A stretch of DNA of 64,000 nt from Diphasiastrum complanatum (GCA_029204225.1 CM055095.1:21681252-21745251), one strand, 5' to 3'. Counted from the stretch's first letter, positions 47,971 through 62,990 are shown. Notes: a model not told the origin generated them from the sequence alone. Program-made: numbers and translations.

Positions 47971-49325
47971 GATGACAAACATGGGAAAGTCCATTTTGAG
48001 TTAAAGTAGCAAATTGGACGGGATTTCCAGCTATGCAGTGTGGAAATTCAAAATGAAAAACATACTCATGGAGAAAGACGTGTGGGATGTCGTCACAGGT
48101 GATGAGAGAAGGCCGCCAAATGAAGCGGATATCAAAGTATTTGACAAAAAGATGAGGAAAGCTTTGACCTTCATTAACTTGTCAGTGAAGGATCACATCA
48201 TTACCCACATTTGTGATGTTGTTATACCCAGACAGGCATGAGATGTGCTAAAGGAGCAATTTGAGACGTCAAATCCGTCTAGAATCATGTTTCTGAAGTC
48301 AAAGCTGAATAGTGTCCGCATGGAGCAAGGAGAGCACATTCAGACGTACATGACCAGAATCAAGACAATGAGGGATGAATTGCATTCTATTGGTGAGCGC
48401 ATACATGATGTGAGCTGGTGCACAATGCATTGTGCGGCATTGCAGAACCCTATCAGATGTTTGTGAGCGGAATAGCACTAGGAAAAAGATTGCCAACCTT
48501 TGACGAGCTCACAGGATTCTTGATGCAAGAAGAGCAATGGCGAGAAATGGTGAAAGCTAGACGTCAAAATACTGACGATCAGGCACTTGCGACACACCAA
48601 AAACAAGGCAAGGACAAGGGCAAGAAAAACTCTAAACAATAATTTCTAAGACTTAGGAGGTTGAGGGATCTTCCAGTAAGACCAAGAAGAAAGGCAAGCG
48701 CTTCCGTTGTGGTAAAAAGGGTCATTGAAAGAGTGAATGTCGCAAATTCCTGGTGGAACAAGGCAAGGGGAAACCAAAGCAAGTAGGTAAACTTGTTGAT
48801 GAGGGTGAGATTGAAGACTGTAGCATCTTCATATCTGCATGATCATCAAATCAAGATTATCAAGCATGGTATATTGACTCGGGAGCCACAAGACACATGA
48901 TAGGTAACAAGAATTGGTTCAGTAGCTTGAAAGTGTTGGATAATGGAACATCCGTTTCACAAGCAAATGGTGATGTGTGCAAAATCAAGGGGATAGGCAC
49001 TGTTTCAATCCAACTACCAGGATGGCAAAAGCAGGATGATCAGGGAGGTACTTTACGTACCAAGTTTGAAGAAAAATCTACTTTCTGTTGGAGTTATTAC
49101 TAATCAAAAGTTGAAAGTAGTATTTGCCCATGATTGTTGCTTTGTGAAGGATGTGAACCAAAAGTTCAAAGTTATTGCGGATGGAGTAAGGGAGCCCAAT
49201 ACAAAATTGTACAGGTTAAATGCTACAATCAAGGGGCAACATGGACTCGTATCATCCATTCCATCGCAAACCGAGTTGTGGCATAAGAGGCTTGGTCACT
49301 TGAACTTAGGAAGCGCTAAGAATAA
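47971..49325 (+). pseudogene. gag-pro: Copia Gag and protease, truncated before integrase
   Basis: The Gag reads LDGISSYAVWKFKMKNILMEKDVWDVVTGDERRP, then an in-frame TGA at 48239-48241 where the family has Trp, then DVLKEQFETSNPSRIMFLKSKL and MRDELHSIGERI. A frame change follows to 48642, then a zinc knuckle with one stop (FRCGKKGH-stop-KSEC at about 48700). Protease: AWYIDSGATRHMIGN at about 48862 with DSGA intact. It continues with REVLYVPSLKKNLLSVG (49036 frame) to the GAG-pre-integrase TELWHKRLGHLNLGSAKNK and is cut at about 49325 by the minus-strand LTR. An unusual 1.3-kb stretch without a Gag-like frame lies between primer site and Gag. Confidence 0.85.
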
Positions 49326-49335
49326 ATTATCAGAT

Positions 49336-50111
49336 TGAGCAACAAGAGAGTCAGACAGAATGAAGAAAAACATTGCAATATCAACACAAATCTGAACGCA
49401 GATCAATAGAGCTGTTATCAGATGAAGCATAGCAAAATATACATGTCAATAATGCTATGGAGCACAAGACAATAGCGGACGAAATCGCGTGCTCTACAAA
49501 GCTAATTCAATCTGTAAAAGAAATGAACCTATTATTGACAATACAAAAGAATCAATGCGCAAGGCATCTACTTCGTCTATCTCTGATAAGCTTCTAATGC
49601 TTATTGTACTTTACACACGCTTGTTATTCGAATATGCAAATGGTATTCAATATATACACAATTTACAGGTGTGCAGATGAAAAAAGTACAAAGTGGATGT
49701 GTTGTCTGTAGCAGATCATGGGTGGGTGCTATCGTTGTCAAATCTGTTAGCACAGTTGCATGGGATGAGCGTGAAAAGGCCGCGACGTCAGCCTTCACTG
49801 AAATGAACATTGGTGAAGATGTGAAAAATGCGACACTCTGACAAAATGCCTAAGGATTTGATTTATAGGTTGCCTTCGCTTTTCCTAGGGCACCTTTGAC
49901 ATTTTGTAAGGCAGCGTCGTCTTTTTCGCCTGTCACAAATCACGTGTAAAAACACAGTGTCACCTTTTTCGCCTACAGTAGCGTTTTATTCGTCTGTCTT
50001 ATTTTACATGTAAATATGCAGACTGTGCGACAACATGAGTAGAAAAAAATGCAGCATGAATGGAGACAGATTAAATTAGGATTTAGGAGAGTAGAGGAGA
50101 TAAATCCAACA
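49336..50111 (-). mobile_element. Solo LTR, same family as 28168/28999
   Basis: On the minus strand it starts TGTTGGATTTATCTCC (50111) and matches the 28-29.7 kb LTRs, including CATTATTGACATGTATA beyond the point where the left LTR was cut. The left edge is placed at TGAGCAAC (49336). It truncates or abuts the copia protease relic. No target duplication is visible (TATTG on the right). Confidence 0.75.
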
Positions 50112-51480
50112 TATTGACTAGTTCTAATTTAGTCAAGGCCTCAAAATAGCCCTCGGAGTGCTGAAGCGATTGTGAGGTGTATATCGAGGCTCAGACAGAT
50201 TTGCAAATTTCGAAAAGACTAACCATTGTTGCAACATTTTCAAAGAGGGAAGAGGAGTGGGTGATGGAATCAAGGGACGTACCTACTGCCTTTGTCCTCT
50301 CCCTTGGTTGTTGATCCTTGATCACCCTCTTTATCCTCCTTGCTCTCCTTATTCTCCTCACATTTGAGTGCTCCTCTTGCTTCTCCTGCTATTGCTCTTT
50401 GCTTTCCCCTCTTGCATTTTGCTTGCTCCTCTTGCTCCTCTTGCACTTTGCTTGTTCCTATTGCTCTTCCTCTTTGCTTACTCCTTGCGAAATCAATTGT
50501 GGTGAGCTCAAGAAAAAAAAAAGTGGTGGATGGAGGCTTTTTTATTGTTGGATGCAAGGTAATCTCTTTTTCTCAATCTCTCTTTCTCTAACATCATAGT
50601 ATCCATCTCAAAGTGATTGCAGTTTGGTTTTATTGACACCATATTTTCTATGCAGGTCTATTTTGAGGCAAAGGAGTCGACGAATCCACAACAAATTTTT
50701 TAAGGTAGCAGGCAGGTCGGAAAGGCCATCGAAAAAGGCGGATCTACGGGATGTGATATTCCGATGGATATTTCGATGTCTTATTTTTTATTTATCAGAT
50801 GCTTTAGGGTGCTATAGATCTAGGTGAGGGTGTTGTAGGTCCATAGTTGGGGGTTCTGTTGATCCAGACTTCCAGAGGGTCGGAATGCCTATCGAAATAT
50901 ACAAGAATCTATGGGATTTGTTAAATCAGTGCCTATTTCGATGGCTATTCTAATGCCAGATCCAATGTTTTGGTGTATTTGCAGGATTCCATATGGATGT
51001 TTGTTGCTTTGTTTATAAAAATAATTTGTTACAACTATTTTTTGTGATACTAAACTTAACAAACAACAATTTTGCTTTTTGTTTTGCAGGTTTCATCATT
51101 GGTTACTGGGCCGATATTCATCATAGCAGCTCCCTAAGATACTTTCAGGGTCGGAATGGAGCTCAGAATAGATCGTGCTAGTTCTGACAGTATACTAGTG
51201 TCTATTTTGAGGCCTATTTTGACCTCGGTTTAAATGTTTTTTTTTAGCTTTCCAATGACGGATATGTGAATTTTATTATACATTTGTGAAGCTTAGTTGT
51301 TTTTTTTAACATAATCTTCAATTGTGATGACTAGTTCTATGATTTCCCCATGAAGGATTTGTTACATGGATTTTTGATATGAAATTGTTTTGTAATTTTT
51401 TATGCCGATTTTTGGGCTCTAACATCATCTAACACAACTAGTAGCAGTTCTAGGTACTTGCACTATTGTAGCAGTTTGTC
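50112..51480. other. Stretch without a recognised gene
   Basis: Contains a TTGCTCCT-rich patch (50290-50500), which gives Cys/Leu/Ser-rich frames by composition, and several TTTGCAGG acceptor-like signals (50655, 50981, 51086). No protein family recognised. Confidence 0.45.
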
Positions 51481-52077
51481 TCCTATTTTTTTGTGGTAGA
51501 TCCACATTTTGTAGTGTAGAACTATATTCAATTTTATTTACATTTGGATTTATGAAAATAGATCTACACAGCTTAGAAACAAATCTATAATTTTGTTTAT
51601 AAATCTGTTGATAATGGGTACATCTATCAAATGGAATGGGAATCAGTGAATGTCAGAACAAACCTCAGAATATCTGGATCTATTTAAGACAGTATACCAT
51701 CTCTTATTCTGAGGTCCATTATGACCTATGCTCATACATTTTTACAATTCATAAACAGATTATATGTTAGATTGTTACCATAGCTCATAAATGCTAGATT
51801 ATATATCTCTGTTCATAAATGTTTATCTCCTAACTTTTGTTGTAGATGCACGTTTTGTAATGTAGAAATACATTTAATTTTATTTTACATTCGGATTTAT
51901 GAAAATACATCTACATATTCTAGAAACAAATCTCTACATTTGTTGATGAATCTGTTGATAATGGGTGGGAATCAGTGGAGGTTGAAACAGACCTCGAAAT
52001 ATCTGGATCTGTTCAAGGCACTATACCATCTTTTATTCTAAGGCCCATTCCGACCTCTGCTCTTACTTTTAAAAATA
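51481..52077. repeat. Diverged tandem duplication of about 345 bp
   Basis: 51481-51745 and 51828-52077 share long blocks (GATTTATGAAAATA(G/C)ATCTACA, TCTGTTGATAATGGGT, ATATCTGGATCTGTT-type) at perhaps 80-85 percent by eye. Confidence 0.75.
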
Positions 52078-52491
52078 GATCTCTGGTAAACATTGGCAAT
52101 TTGTGCATGAACACTGCTAGATTATTACCACCTCAGCTGATATATCAAGATTACAAAAATCTCGTCCCAGTTGATACATAAAAAATGAACAAAATCTTAC
52201 TGAACACCACGACATTTTTTAGATTATTTCATTGAGGCCTTCATGCTGCCTTCTTGATTACATTTGTCCTTGAAATGACGACACTTCTCCACTAGTGTTT
52301 TTATGAACTCGATGGGGAACTCCATAGTCGGACTAAGAAAACAAATGATCCCCACTCTCAACAATTCGTGGTATACATAATTAATGTTTCAAGCTTACTA
52401 GTTCGTGCTACTCTAGTTTGTAGGATCTTAATCTAGTCCTGTTATTTTAATTTACGGGATCATAATTTATGTGTTGTGTATTGGTTATGTT

Positions 52492-52498
<7 letters not shown>

Positions 52499-52564
<66 letters not shown>
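52499..52564. repeat. (GA)n microsatellite
   Basis: 66 bases of GA. Confidence 0.98.
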
Positions 52565-53808
<1,244 letters not shown>

Positions 53809-54447
53809 AAAAAATTTCACATAGTCCCCCTTGACAAGCCAAGACCAAACCCTTTGAACCCTTTAATTTATAGTATAGCAAATAAACATAAAGCTGTATA
53901 AAGTCTTACAGTATAGAGTACCATAAAGCGAAACAAGTTTTAGGACACTCAACTATTACCTGCCACCATTCCACAAAACAAAACTGGACGAGTTAGTTGC
54001 GTGAGAGAGACAAGTGTCATAGTTGAGCATCAGTTTTTATCCATGTCTAAAATAAGTTTCTATCCTAGAACGTAACTGTATCAGGACAGATGTCATTCTA
54101 ATCAGTATAAGGGCAAACCAAATGCATTGAGGTCACATTATCGTTCTACAGATAAGACAAACAACTATTGTATCAAAGTTTTTATAGAGAGTTCGAACAT
54201 TTTGCGAGTAAAAGAATGCGAGTTTTTGTTTGTCTATTTCAATGATTGTCAAGACCATTGTTTGAGGCAAAAAATCCCCACCTTCCCAGCAAATCCTAAT
54301 ATTTTCCTTGGCCAAAACTCACCAAGTACTCCTCTAAGTATTTATGTGATCATTTCCTATCCACTTTTTCCTAATGCCTCTTGGGCACTTTTGTAGTACC
54401 AGTTCCATGTCAACTTCAAACTCTACCTTGAATAGCTTATCAAATCA

Positions 54448-54800
54448 TTGAACTCTTTCCTTGGTGGCTGGACTGCAAGGAACCACAAGAAGTCTTTTAA
54501 TGGTTTCTTGCAGTGGTTGAAATGTAGGAAATCGCAAGAAGTCTTCTTCTGGTTAACTTGCAGTCCAGCCTTCTTGCGATTCCTTGCAATCCATCCACTG
54601 CAAGGAACTTCAAGAAGACTTCTTGCGGTTATCTTGTGGTGGCGCAAGGAACCACAAGAAGGCTGGACCACAAGTTAACCCCAAGAAGTCTTCTTGCGGT
54701 CCAGCCATCACAAGGAACTACAAGAAAACTTCTTGCAGTTAACTTGCGGTCCAGCCACCACAAGAAGTCTGGACCATAAGAAACCGCAAGAAGACTCTAT
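54448..54800. repeat. Palindromic array CAAGAAGTCTTCTTG
   Basis: At least four near-palindromes of the CAAGAAG(T/A)CTTCTTG type (54537, 54612, 54683, 54722) joined by CGGTTAACTTG and GGTCCAGCC in both orientations, plus single arms. The whole 350 bases could fold into long imperfect hairpins. Short frames here are composition artefacts. Confidence 0.75.
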
Positions 54801-55589
54801 CTTAGTTGCAAGATGATCCTGTTAATATCCCAAATAGATACATTAATATTTCACGTCTATGTTAGTTGCAAAGGACCGTAAGTGATCTTTGCTTACGATA
54901 TTACGAGTATGTTAATATCTACATCTATGTTGATTGCATTCTATTTGGATAACGACTTCAATACATGTGGAACCTAGAGACCATGAGGCAATGGGTCTAA
55001 GCCCTCAAATTGAGATGTATTCAAACTGGAATGTTCTAGTGAACCAACTACCTATGTGCTGTATAATTTGTTCACCATTTTTCCAATATTGCATTCAGCT
55101 CTTTTATTATTCTTTGAGCATGGCTACCTAAAAATCCAAGTTAAAAAAAATCGCAGAACTTGCAAAAATGTATATGCAATTTGTCAATCCTCCTTTATAG
55201 AGAGGGTAGTCTTCACCTCCATGCCACAGCTTGGTTGCTAGCTTGATCTCTTCATTTTCATCTGGCGATAGAACAAACTCGATAAGAATGGAAGAGCATG
55301 TCCCTGAATCTTAACTTCATTAAAGAGAAATACTTGGCAAAACAATTGGCACTTGTAGAGACAATGTCTACGCCACAAATGCAACCCATTTTTACCACAA
55401 CCAAACTTATGAACAACTAGACTCTAGTAAATAAAGTTCTATTAAGATCACCAACTAAATTCAATTCTTTTGGGGAAGATTATCGTCTTTCCTAGTTGTA
55501 GGAAGCTTGTAGTCGGAGTCCCAATGAATCTAATTTTCTTTAGAAAAGAGTAGTGATCCTTATATAATCAAAGATCTGTACAATCCTCG

Positions 55590-55960
55590 ACTCATCAGGG
55601 TCGAACTTCCTATCATGGAAGATAAAGACCTCTCTCATATTGAAGGGAGAAGGGTTGTGGCCCTTGGTAGACAATACCGAAGAGATGCCTACAACTATAG
55701 GCAAAGAGCTACAAGAATGGAGAGAGAAGAACGACAAGGCAGTAGTTGTGTTGTCATCATCTATCGAGGATAGCATGATGCTTGACGTCGCGACACTCTC
55801 TAATGAAAGAGAGATGTGGGATACATTGCTTACCAAATTTCAGACGAAATCACGCAGTCAGATAATGCTTCTCAAAGATTAACTGACAAATCTGCGATAG
55901 GATGGCAGAGACCTTACCTCCTTTATCAAAAAGATGAAGGATCTGTTTCATCTCTTGTAA
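55590..55960 (+). pseudogene. gag: Copia Gag fragment
   Basis: MKGEGLWPLVDNTEEMPTT ... LQEWREKNDKAVVVLSSSIEDSMMLDV, then REMWDTLLTKFQTKSRSQIMLLKD, stop, and SFIKKMKDLFHLL after it. The start (NFLSWKIKTSLILKG in a shifted frame) precedes it. Same Gag family as 38185-38437. No primer site, LTR or protease found around it. Confidence 0.8.
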
Positions 55961-56639
55961 TCTATGATTAGTTTTAGATTGTTTAATCTATCTAATCAAG
56001 ATATTACTCTGAATATATGCAATTGCTAGATGCACCAAAATAGATACATATACATAGACAGAATATACAAAATAGAGAAGTGTAGCCAGTGAGCGAGACA
56101 TTATAAGCAGAATCCACAGAGATCCAAGTAGTCCACTAGTAAGCGAGACACTGTTCATGGGAGCACACTGCTTCTCTCACGCCAATGCGCTATGTGGGTC
56201 TGTCACACAGTGCTTAAACCAAGAGGATCAATAGATGATGTTGTAGCCGTTATGCACATATCATTCTAAATTGTCTGATCTTGATTGAATTATTGTCTGG
56301 TTATTGTTCATGTATCTCATTTGCTTATTTTATCTATTTCGCACATAGGTTTAATTTTGTTGAATGCTAAATTAACTAAAATGTAGGTCATCAGCGTTTG
56401 TCTACATTCTGGAGGATTGTAGAAATGATATAGCAGGCAGTGACCAGCAATCATATCCAAATTCCATCCGAATTTATTCACGTTTCATTCGGTTTGTTTT
56501 TCGATTCGCATCAGATCAATGAACCTAAAATATATGAAGATTGTGAAAGGCGGATGTATATACAACAGCGTACACTGAAACGAGGGGGAAAGAAAACCTT
56601 CAGAGGATTGTAGCTCGATTCTTAGCACCCAAGATGCAA

Positions 56640-56767
<128 letters not shown>

Positions 56768-57164
56768 CTTTAATGACTGAAGTAATCCTAGTTATGAAGA
56801 AACAGTCCATCCTCGTCTTATGTGGTTTACATTAATGACTCAAGAACATTAAATTGTTCTAACAATTAGTTGGCAAACCCACATTGTTTAAATAACTATA
56901 AACCTCCATGAAATGAAATTCAAAATTTTGAGGTTTAGAATTAAATTGCTTGTAATCTTTGGGTATTTTATGCACCAGCCATTAAACAACCAAGACATAT
57001 AAAGCTATTGCACGTCATTGTCTTTCAAATTCACATGCTGGATCTAGCAATGTGCATAATTTTTATTATTTGACAACCACATGATTCAAAATTATTATCT
57101 AGAACTAACGGCTTAAAAAAATAGATCCCTCATATGTTATCAAAATTCTTGAAAGGCTAGTTTC

Positions 57165-58350
57165 TTGTGTTTTAGAGAGGGACCAACTTTTGTTTTCATC
57201 TATCTATGCAGCTTTCAGATAAGCACATCGAGACCAATGGGAATCACAGATGTTATATTTTTGATAAGTTCACTATCGGACCAGCTTCAGGTGTTAATAT
57301 TGTCAAACAAACACAAAAAGATGGCAAATTGGAGCGTTCATGGATTTGCTTTGATGTATGTAAAAAGAATACATAGTTGGACTACAATGGCCGCCCAAGT
57401 TTATGAACCAAGGTCAACCTCTTTTTTAATAGTCAATCATAGAATAGATATTGTGTGCTATTATAGAGTGCTTATGTAGCATCCACATTTAGAGTGTGCA
57501 AATGATAGCTGCATGTGAAATGAGGTTTGAAGACACAAAAGTGCAAGTAAAGTTTTAGGAAATGTTGAATGGCATTATGAAAATCATGGCTTGAAAACAG
57601 TGGGATTTATGGCAGATGAAACAAGGGCAAATTTAGTAGTTGTGAGGAGGGTGTATGGTGAAGGAGACAGTGTGCCCATGGAGGTCCGTGAAAGGTCTTG
57701 TCTATTCCATTTCAAAAATAGTTTGAAAAAGCATATAGATCAGTGTATTGTTCAAGATATATGAAGCAAACACATTATGTTGTGTGAAGAATGGAGACTT
57801 GCAATTGACACAACTGATGCCAATGCAAAATACAATATAATGCAAGCCTTTTAGAGAGATTAGGAGCAGCTTACATAAGTCAGATAATGTGCTTGAGGCA
57901 TGGTTGTCTTGGTGGCATGTCAGATATTGTCACTAGGGACGATATATGAATTCGGTGAGCATACTATTTGTAACATTTTAATGAAAACTATATTTTTTCA
58001 ACTAGTCAAAAAATTGACCTTTGTATATTTTGATTGACAGATGGTTGGTGATATTGATTCAAAATTATCTCTTTACAAACTCTTTCTATCCAGAGTTATG
58101 CAACTACTCCTTCGGGGAAAATTTACATAGTTGCAATCCATGAGTCTCTAGATTGTACTTGTGAAGACTTTAAAAGAAACAAATCTAAAGGAAATTTCAT
58201 ATCATGCAAGCATATGTCCATTGTTGTTTTGGTCCAATGAAATGCAAGGCCTTAATGCATACTTAATTGAGATACATAATGGAAGCACATGGGCCTATTT
58301 AAAAGAGTTATTGCTATATGATCATGAGCTAACTACCTCCTTGGCATCAT
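57165..58350 (+). pseudogene. SWIM-zinc-finger (MULE/FAR1-like) transposase relic
   Basis: The plus strand reads in pieces: a region with ANWSVHGFALMYVKRIHSW (57330), GLKTVGFMADETRANLVVVRRVYGEGDSVPMEVRE and RSCLFHFKNSLKKHIDQCI (57590-57760), then an intron-like GTGAGC ... TTGACAG segment (57954-58040), then SYATTPSGKIYIVAIHESL and DCTCEDFKRNKSKGNFISCKHMSIVV (58154-58232). The last has the SWIM pattern C-x-C-xn-C-x-H, which binds zinc and is typical of Mutator-like transposases and their domesticated plant relatives. Stops and shifts abound. No terminal inverted repeats were found. Confidence 0.6.
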
Positions 58351-58359
58351 TCTAAGGTG

Positions 58360-59280
58360 GCAAGCCCTCCTCATCCCCTATTTATACTTGGAGGTTTGAG
58401 AAATGTATAATTGAATGATCTTTTGGAAGAGATATATGTGTGTGTGGAAGAGGGATGGAAAATGATGGGAGTTACAAGTTTGAAAGCCACTAGATTGAGA
58501 GATTACTAGTTTTTGAGAGAGCTTACATCTTCAATGGGGTGAGAGAAATCAGCAAGGATTTTGTCATTCTATATTTTGAGAGTCATTTCTAGTGATTCAT
58601 TCTATGGATTGGGCTTTATAGTATTTGTTATTATGAGTGATGAGTTGGGATTTTTTGCTCTTGGGTGCTTTGTGTGTGATATTCCATAAATTTCATGTAA
58701 AGAAGGTTTTTTTAAGAATTGAGAGTCTCAATTGATCCAATGATCACACCTTATGTCATTTCACCAGTGGTTCTTGAGAGTTTGATTTGAGGTGTGAGGA
58801 ATGTGGGATGGATAGAGATTTCATTCCATTTCACCCATTCTAATTTTAGAAGTTCAGAGTACTTTTTATCAGTGTGAGCTTGGGGATCCTCCTTGGAGTG
58901 TCTCTTTTGAGAGGAAGCCATTCTAAGAGAGTGTGAGGATTAGAATTCATTGGAAGCTTTGTTCACTCCCTTTTCAAAATTTATTCTTGAGGAAAAGAGC
59001 TCTCTTGAAGGTAAAAAGTCCATCAATGTCCATGCTCAAGGTGCTATCCAAGCTACCGCATACCCTTTTGAGCAAAATATTGTCCATCAGAGACTTGAAG
59101 AAGAGATAAACTATTTTTACAACTTCCTTCATCAGAAGTGTTGTCCATCACACTTTTCTTGACAGTGTATTCATTACTCATCATCGCTGACAGAGAAGAG
59201 AGCAACCTCTGCTCATAAATCAGAATATCCATCAGTGCCTATACATTTACCTCTGTTGATTGAGCTATCATTGAGACCTG
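58360..59280. other. Stretch without recognised features
   Basis: One 70-residue frame at 58950-59162 (+) has no known domain. Confidence 0.45.
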
Positions 59281-59518
59281 AACTTTTCATCATCTTCATC
59301 TACATCTATACAGTCTTTCGGAGTTCTTCCATTTCTTCACTTTGTCTCTCTATCTCCTTCCTCATTTCATCTACTTGGGAAGAATACTGCATCTCTTTTC
59401 TATAGACACTTAGGCCTCTTACTCTCTTTCGTCCCCAACTATTTTCTTCTAAATCTTCATTACTTTGTCGTCGGGGTTTGTTCCTGACATATAATTAATT
59501 AAAATCTTTGTTCTACAC

Positions 59519-59547
59519 AAAAAAAAAAAAAAAAAAAAAAAAAAAAA
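59519..59547. repeat. Poly(A) run
   Basis: 29 A bases in a likely intron of the minus-strand CACTA-type gene. Confidence 0.95.
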
Positions 59548-60356
59548 CATAGCTAATCAAATTTACATGCAAAATCATATACATGTTCATCATTACATTT
59601 TATAAAATTAAATGCATTTAAACCATAATCTCAAAAAATATATGTTATTATATCTCATGTTGGGTGTTACCTTCACAGTCTCAGCCACAGGTCAGGATCC
59701 AACTCGTCTACTTTTAGTTTGCCAAAACCTTTACTAGTATGGGCATCCACATAGATCTCGACAACAGTTGGGCCCTATTCTTTTCTTGTGCCTGGAATTT
59801 GACACTCAACAATAGACAAAAATAAATGACATCATGAAAAAAGAGGTTTCGCATATCGGAGTATACAAATGCAAGTTTTGTTGTATACACACATACCAGT
59901 CTCATATTGATGCCCGCATATCCAGCTCGACCAACATTCGGCATCTTTTGTTGTTTTGATTTGTTGATTTTGTTTTGTTGACTCAATTTCTAAGCAAACT
60001 ATTGTACACACATCAAGCAGATGAATAATAAGCCAATAGTAAGGTAAATAAATCATGCACTAATTAGAGATGACCAAGCATTCAAGTCAAATTTTGGTTT
60101 CAAAATACATAGATAAAACAAAAAAAGTAGAATACAATTTGGAAAGTTTTGCTTTTTAAGTATTGACGTAGAAGCTACCATCTCTCCTTTTCCATCCACT
60201 CAGGACATTTTGGCGTTAAATTTTATGCCTCTGCTTTATCAATGTCGTTCTTGAGTCTCTATCTCAATGAACGAAAACTGGACGACAATTTGTCCTTGAA
60301 GTACTGTGATAAAAATTGGCAATCATATTCTACCTGTGATATGAAATAAAACTCAT

Positions 60357-60477
<121 letters not shown>

Positions 60478-61803
60478 GCATGATCTATATAAGATTCAAA
60501 TAGAAGTAGAGTAGTACCAGCAATGCTTGACGAATTGCCTCAATTTGCACCTTTGGTACATCTCTAATTGTTGGATAATGTAGATCCAACTTGGCCTTCA
60601 TCAATATGAGCATGTGCATCTTATCTATCATTACTTTATCATTGAAGGTGTGCTCAGGGGGATTAGGAAATCGTCTCTTTAAATCATCTATGACCCGCCG
60701 CTTCTCAGTGATAGGGACAGCCCTCCAGTCTCTGAACATATTCCTATCAAACGCCCCATGACAGAGATCTCTCATATAAGCTAGGACCTCATTCCCCTTA
60801 ACATCCTCAACTATAGCCCCTGACGTATCAATGTCATAATATAATATTGGATCGGTCTAGTAGGTGAGGCATTGTAACCAAGTGGTTGTGCGTCACGCAC
60901 GGGTGAGTCATCTCTATATCTAGGCTCCTCGAAGTCATCGTCACCTCCACAAGCAAAAAAACAACCAACCTAAATGACTCTTACGTGGTGCTGACCTAGC
61001 AACGTGAGGTGTGGAGGTCTGAGGCGTGGACCTATGTGGTGAGGGCCTCTATGATGGTACGAGTGAGGGCCTCTGTGATGGTACATGTGAATGTGCGATA
61101 GTGGGGGGCCTCTGAGGACTACCCTGTTGTGAGGCCGCTGGAGAGTTTAACATGGACCTATACTGCTGGAGAACAGCATCCATTTGTTCTCTCTGTCTAG
61201 CAGATGCACTACTTAACTAGTTCATACACTCTTCATGAGACAAAGACCCAAGAGATGGAGGGTCATACATCTGCATATAAAAATGAACTACGATTAAGAT
61301 AATACTGATGAACATAAAACATAAAATCAACTATAACCACAAACCTAAACATAAACTTTATCCTCTTTTTATTCAATTTCTCTCTGATAATCCTTACCTC
61401 TGATCCACTATTTCTAAATTTTTAATCTAAATCTTTTACCCTAAATCTCTTATATCATGTACTCATGTATACCCTTTCTATAAATCCTTTAATATAAACT
61501 CTAAACACTAAAGCCCTTTTCAACTGTCTTATTTTTTTTTCATGATTTTAAAACGTTTATCTTTATCAAGCTATAGCATGTGCTCTTCACATTATTTTAG
61601 AAAATTTCAATTGAAAGAAAATACCCACAAACAAAGCAACAAGATTTTAACAAAACAAAAGCAATATTTCAACAAAACAAAGAAACAATATTCACAATAA
61701 ACAATGCTCACCTTGTCTCCAAAAACTTTGTTTCAAAAGCTTTACCCCAAGAAACTTTACTCCAAACTGAGGATGTTGTGATAAAAGTGAGAAAAAAGAG
61801 TGT

Positions 61804-61807
<4 letters not shown>

Positions 61808-61876
<69 letters not shown>
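61808..61876. repeat. (GA)n microsatellite
   Basis: 69 bases of GA. Confidence 0.98.
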
Positions 61877-61877
<1 letters not shown>

Positions 61878-62180
61878 AAGCTTTACTCCAAGCTTACTCA
61901 AACTACTTTAACTCTAATGAAAAAGAAACAAAAGAATCTCAATGAGAGAGATCAAAGGATAGAGAGTCATCAAGGTTTTCAAAAAACTTACTTTACTCCA
62001 AGCCCTACTCCAAGCTGTACACCCTTTTAAATAGCTTTACTCCTTTTGAGAAGCTTTCTTATGCTCTCTTTGAAAAGGTTTACAAGCTTTTAAATAGCCT
62101 TAGCTTAAGCTTTTGAAAGCTTTTGAAAAGCTTTAACTCTTATGAAAAAAAAAAACAAAAGAGTGTCAATGAGAGAGAGA

Positions 62181-62400
62181 AAAGAACATAAACAACAATA
62201 AACACAAATGTAACAAAGCAAAACAAGTAAACTTTTGAATGTTGGCTATGGTGCTTACCTTTGTGTCCAATGCTCAACTTTTTGCTCAAGCCTTGGCTAT
62301 GGTGAGAAGGTAAAGAGCTTTGGCTATGACAAAAGAACATAAACAACAATAAACACAAATGTATCAAAGAAAAACAAGTAAACTTTTGAATGTTGATTAT
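62181..62400. repeat. 150-bp tandem duplication, with a relative at 63621-63715
   Basis: AAAAGAACATAAACAACAAT starts at 62181 and again at 62331. The segment 62243-62340 (GGCTATGGTGCTTACC ... TTTGGCTATGACAAAAG) recurs in the same orientation at 63621-63715, so it flanks the GC-rich block between. Confidence 0.75.
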
Positions 62401-62459
62401 TTTAGCGCAGGCATCCCAAAGGGAGCCGGGAATCACAACTTAGCTTCCCAGCCTTCAAC

Positions 62460-62990
62460 TCTTGCCGTCCCAACTCACTTGACATACAAGCAGCCAACTC
62501 GCCAACAAGGATCAGACTTAACCAACTTGAAGTTCAGAAACCAACATTGAGATCCAACCTGGCGCCATGCCAGATCGGGGGTCCCGATGTGGGTGACTTC
62601 CCTCCAAGCAAGCCACCCGAAATACATCAAACTTAACCAACTCGAAGCTTCTTTACAAACGAGTAACATCCATTCCAAGCAAGCGGTCTGACTTACATCA
62701 GACTTAACCAGCTAAAAGCTTTGTCACAAGCGCTGGAAGCCAACCTGGCGCCATGCCAGACTAGACAGCCATAAACAGGTAACTTCCACCCAAGCAAGCC
62801 ATCCAACTCAGCCGACAGGTTAGAGCCCGTTCCCCAAGAGCTTAACTCATTCACGTTCATGCAAGGAACACTCAGAACCACAAGCCGCGACAGATATGGA
62901 GACAACCAATTCTTGGATCAAATGGTCCCGACAGCATACCGTTGGCGCCACAGACCGAATGGTCCCGACGACATACCGTTGGCGTCCCAG
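62460..62990. repeat. GC-rich block of irregular repeats
   Basis: CCAACCTGGCGCCATGCCAG occurs at about 62551 and 62742; TCAGACTTAACCA(A/G)CT at 62512, 62627 and 62698; CCAAGCAAGC three times. A 37-base unit AATGGTCCCGAC(A/G) ... TACCGTTGGCG is tandem at about 62919-62992. The rise in GC over its neighbours suggests inserted repeat DNA, possibly an LTR; no protein. Confidence 0.7.

Noticed and set aside
50318-50599. Leu/Cys/Ser-rich frames as secreted peptides
   Set aside because: They come from a TTGCTCCT-rich low-complexity patch; two frames give similar composition and neither has support.
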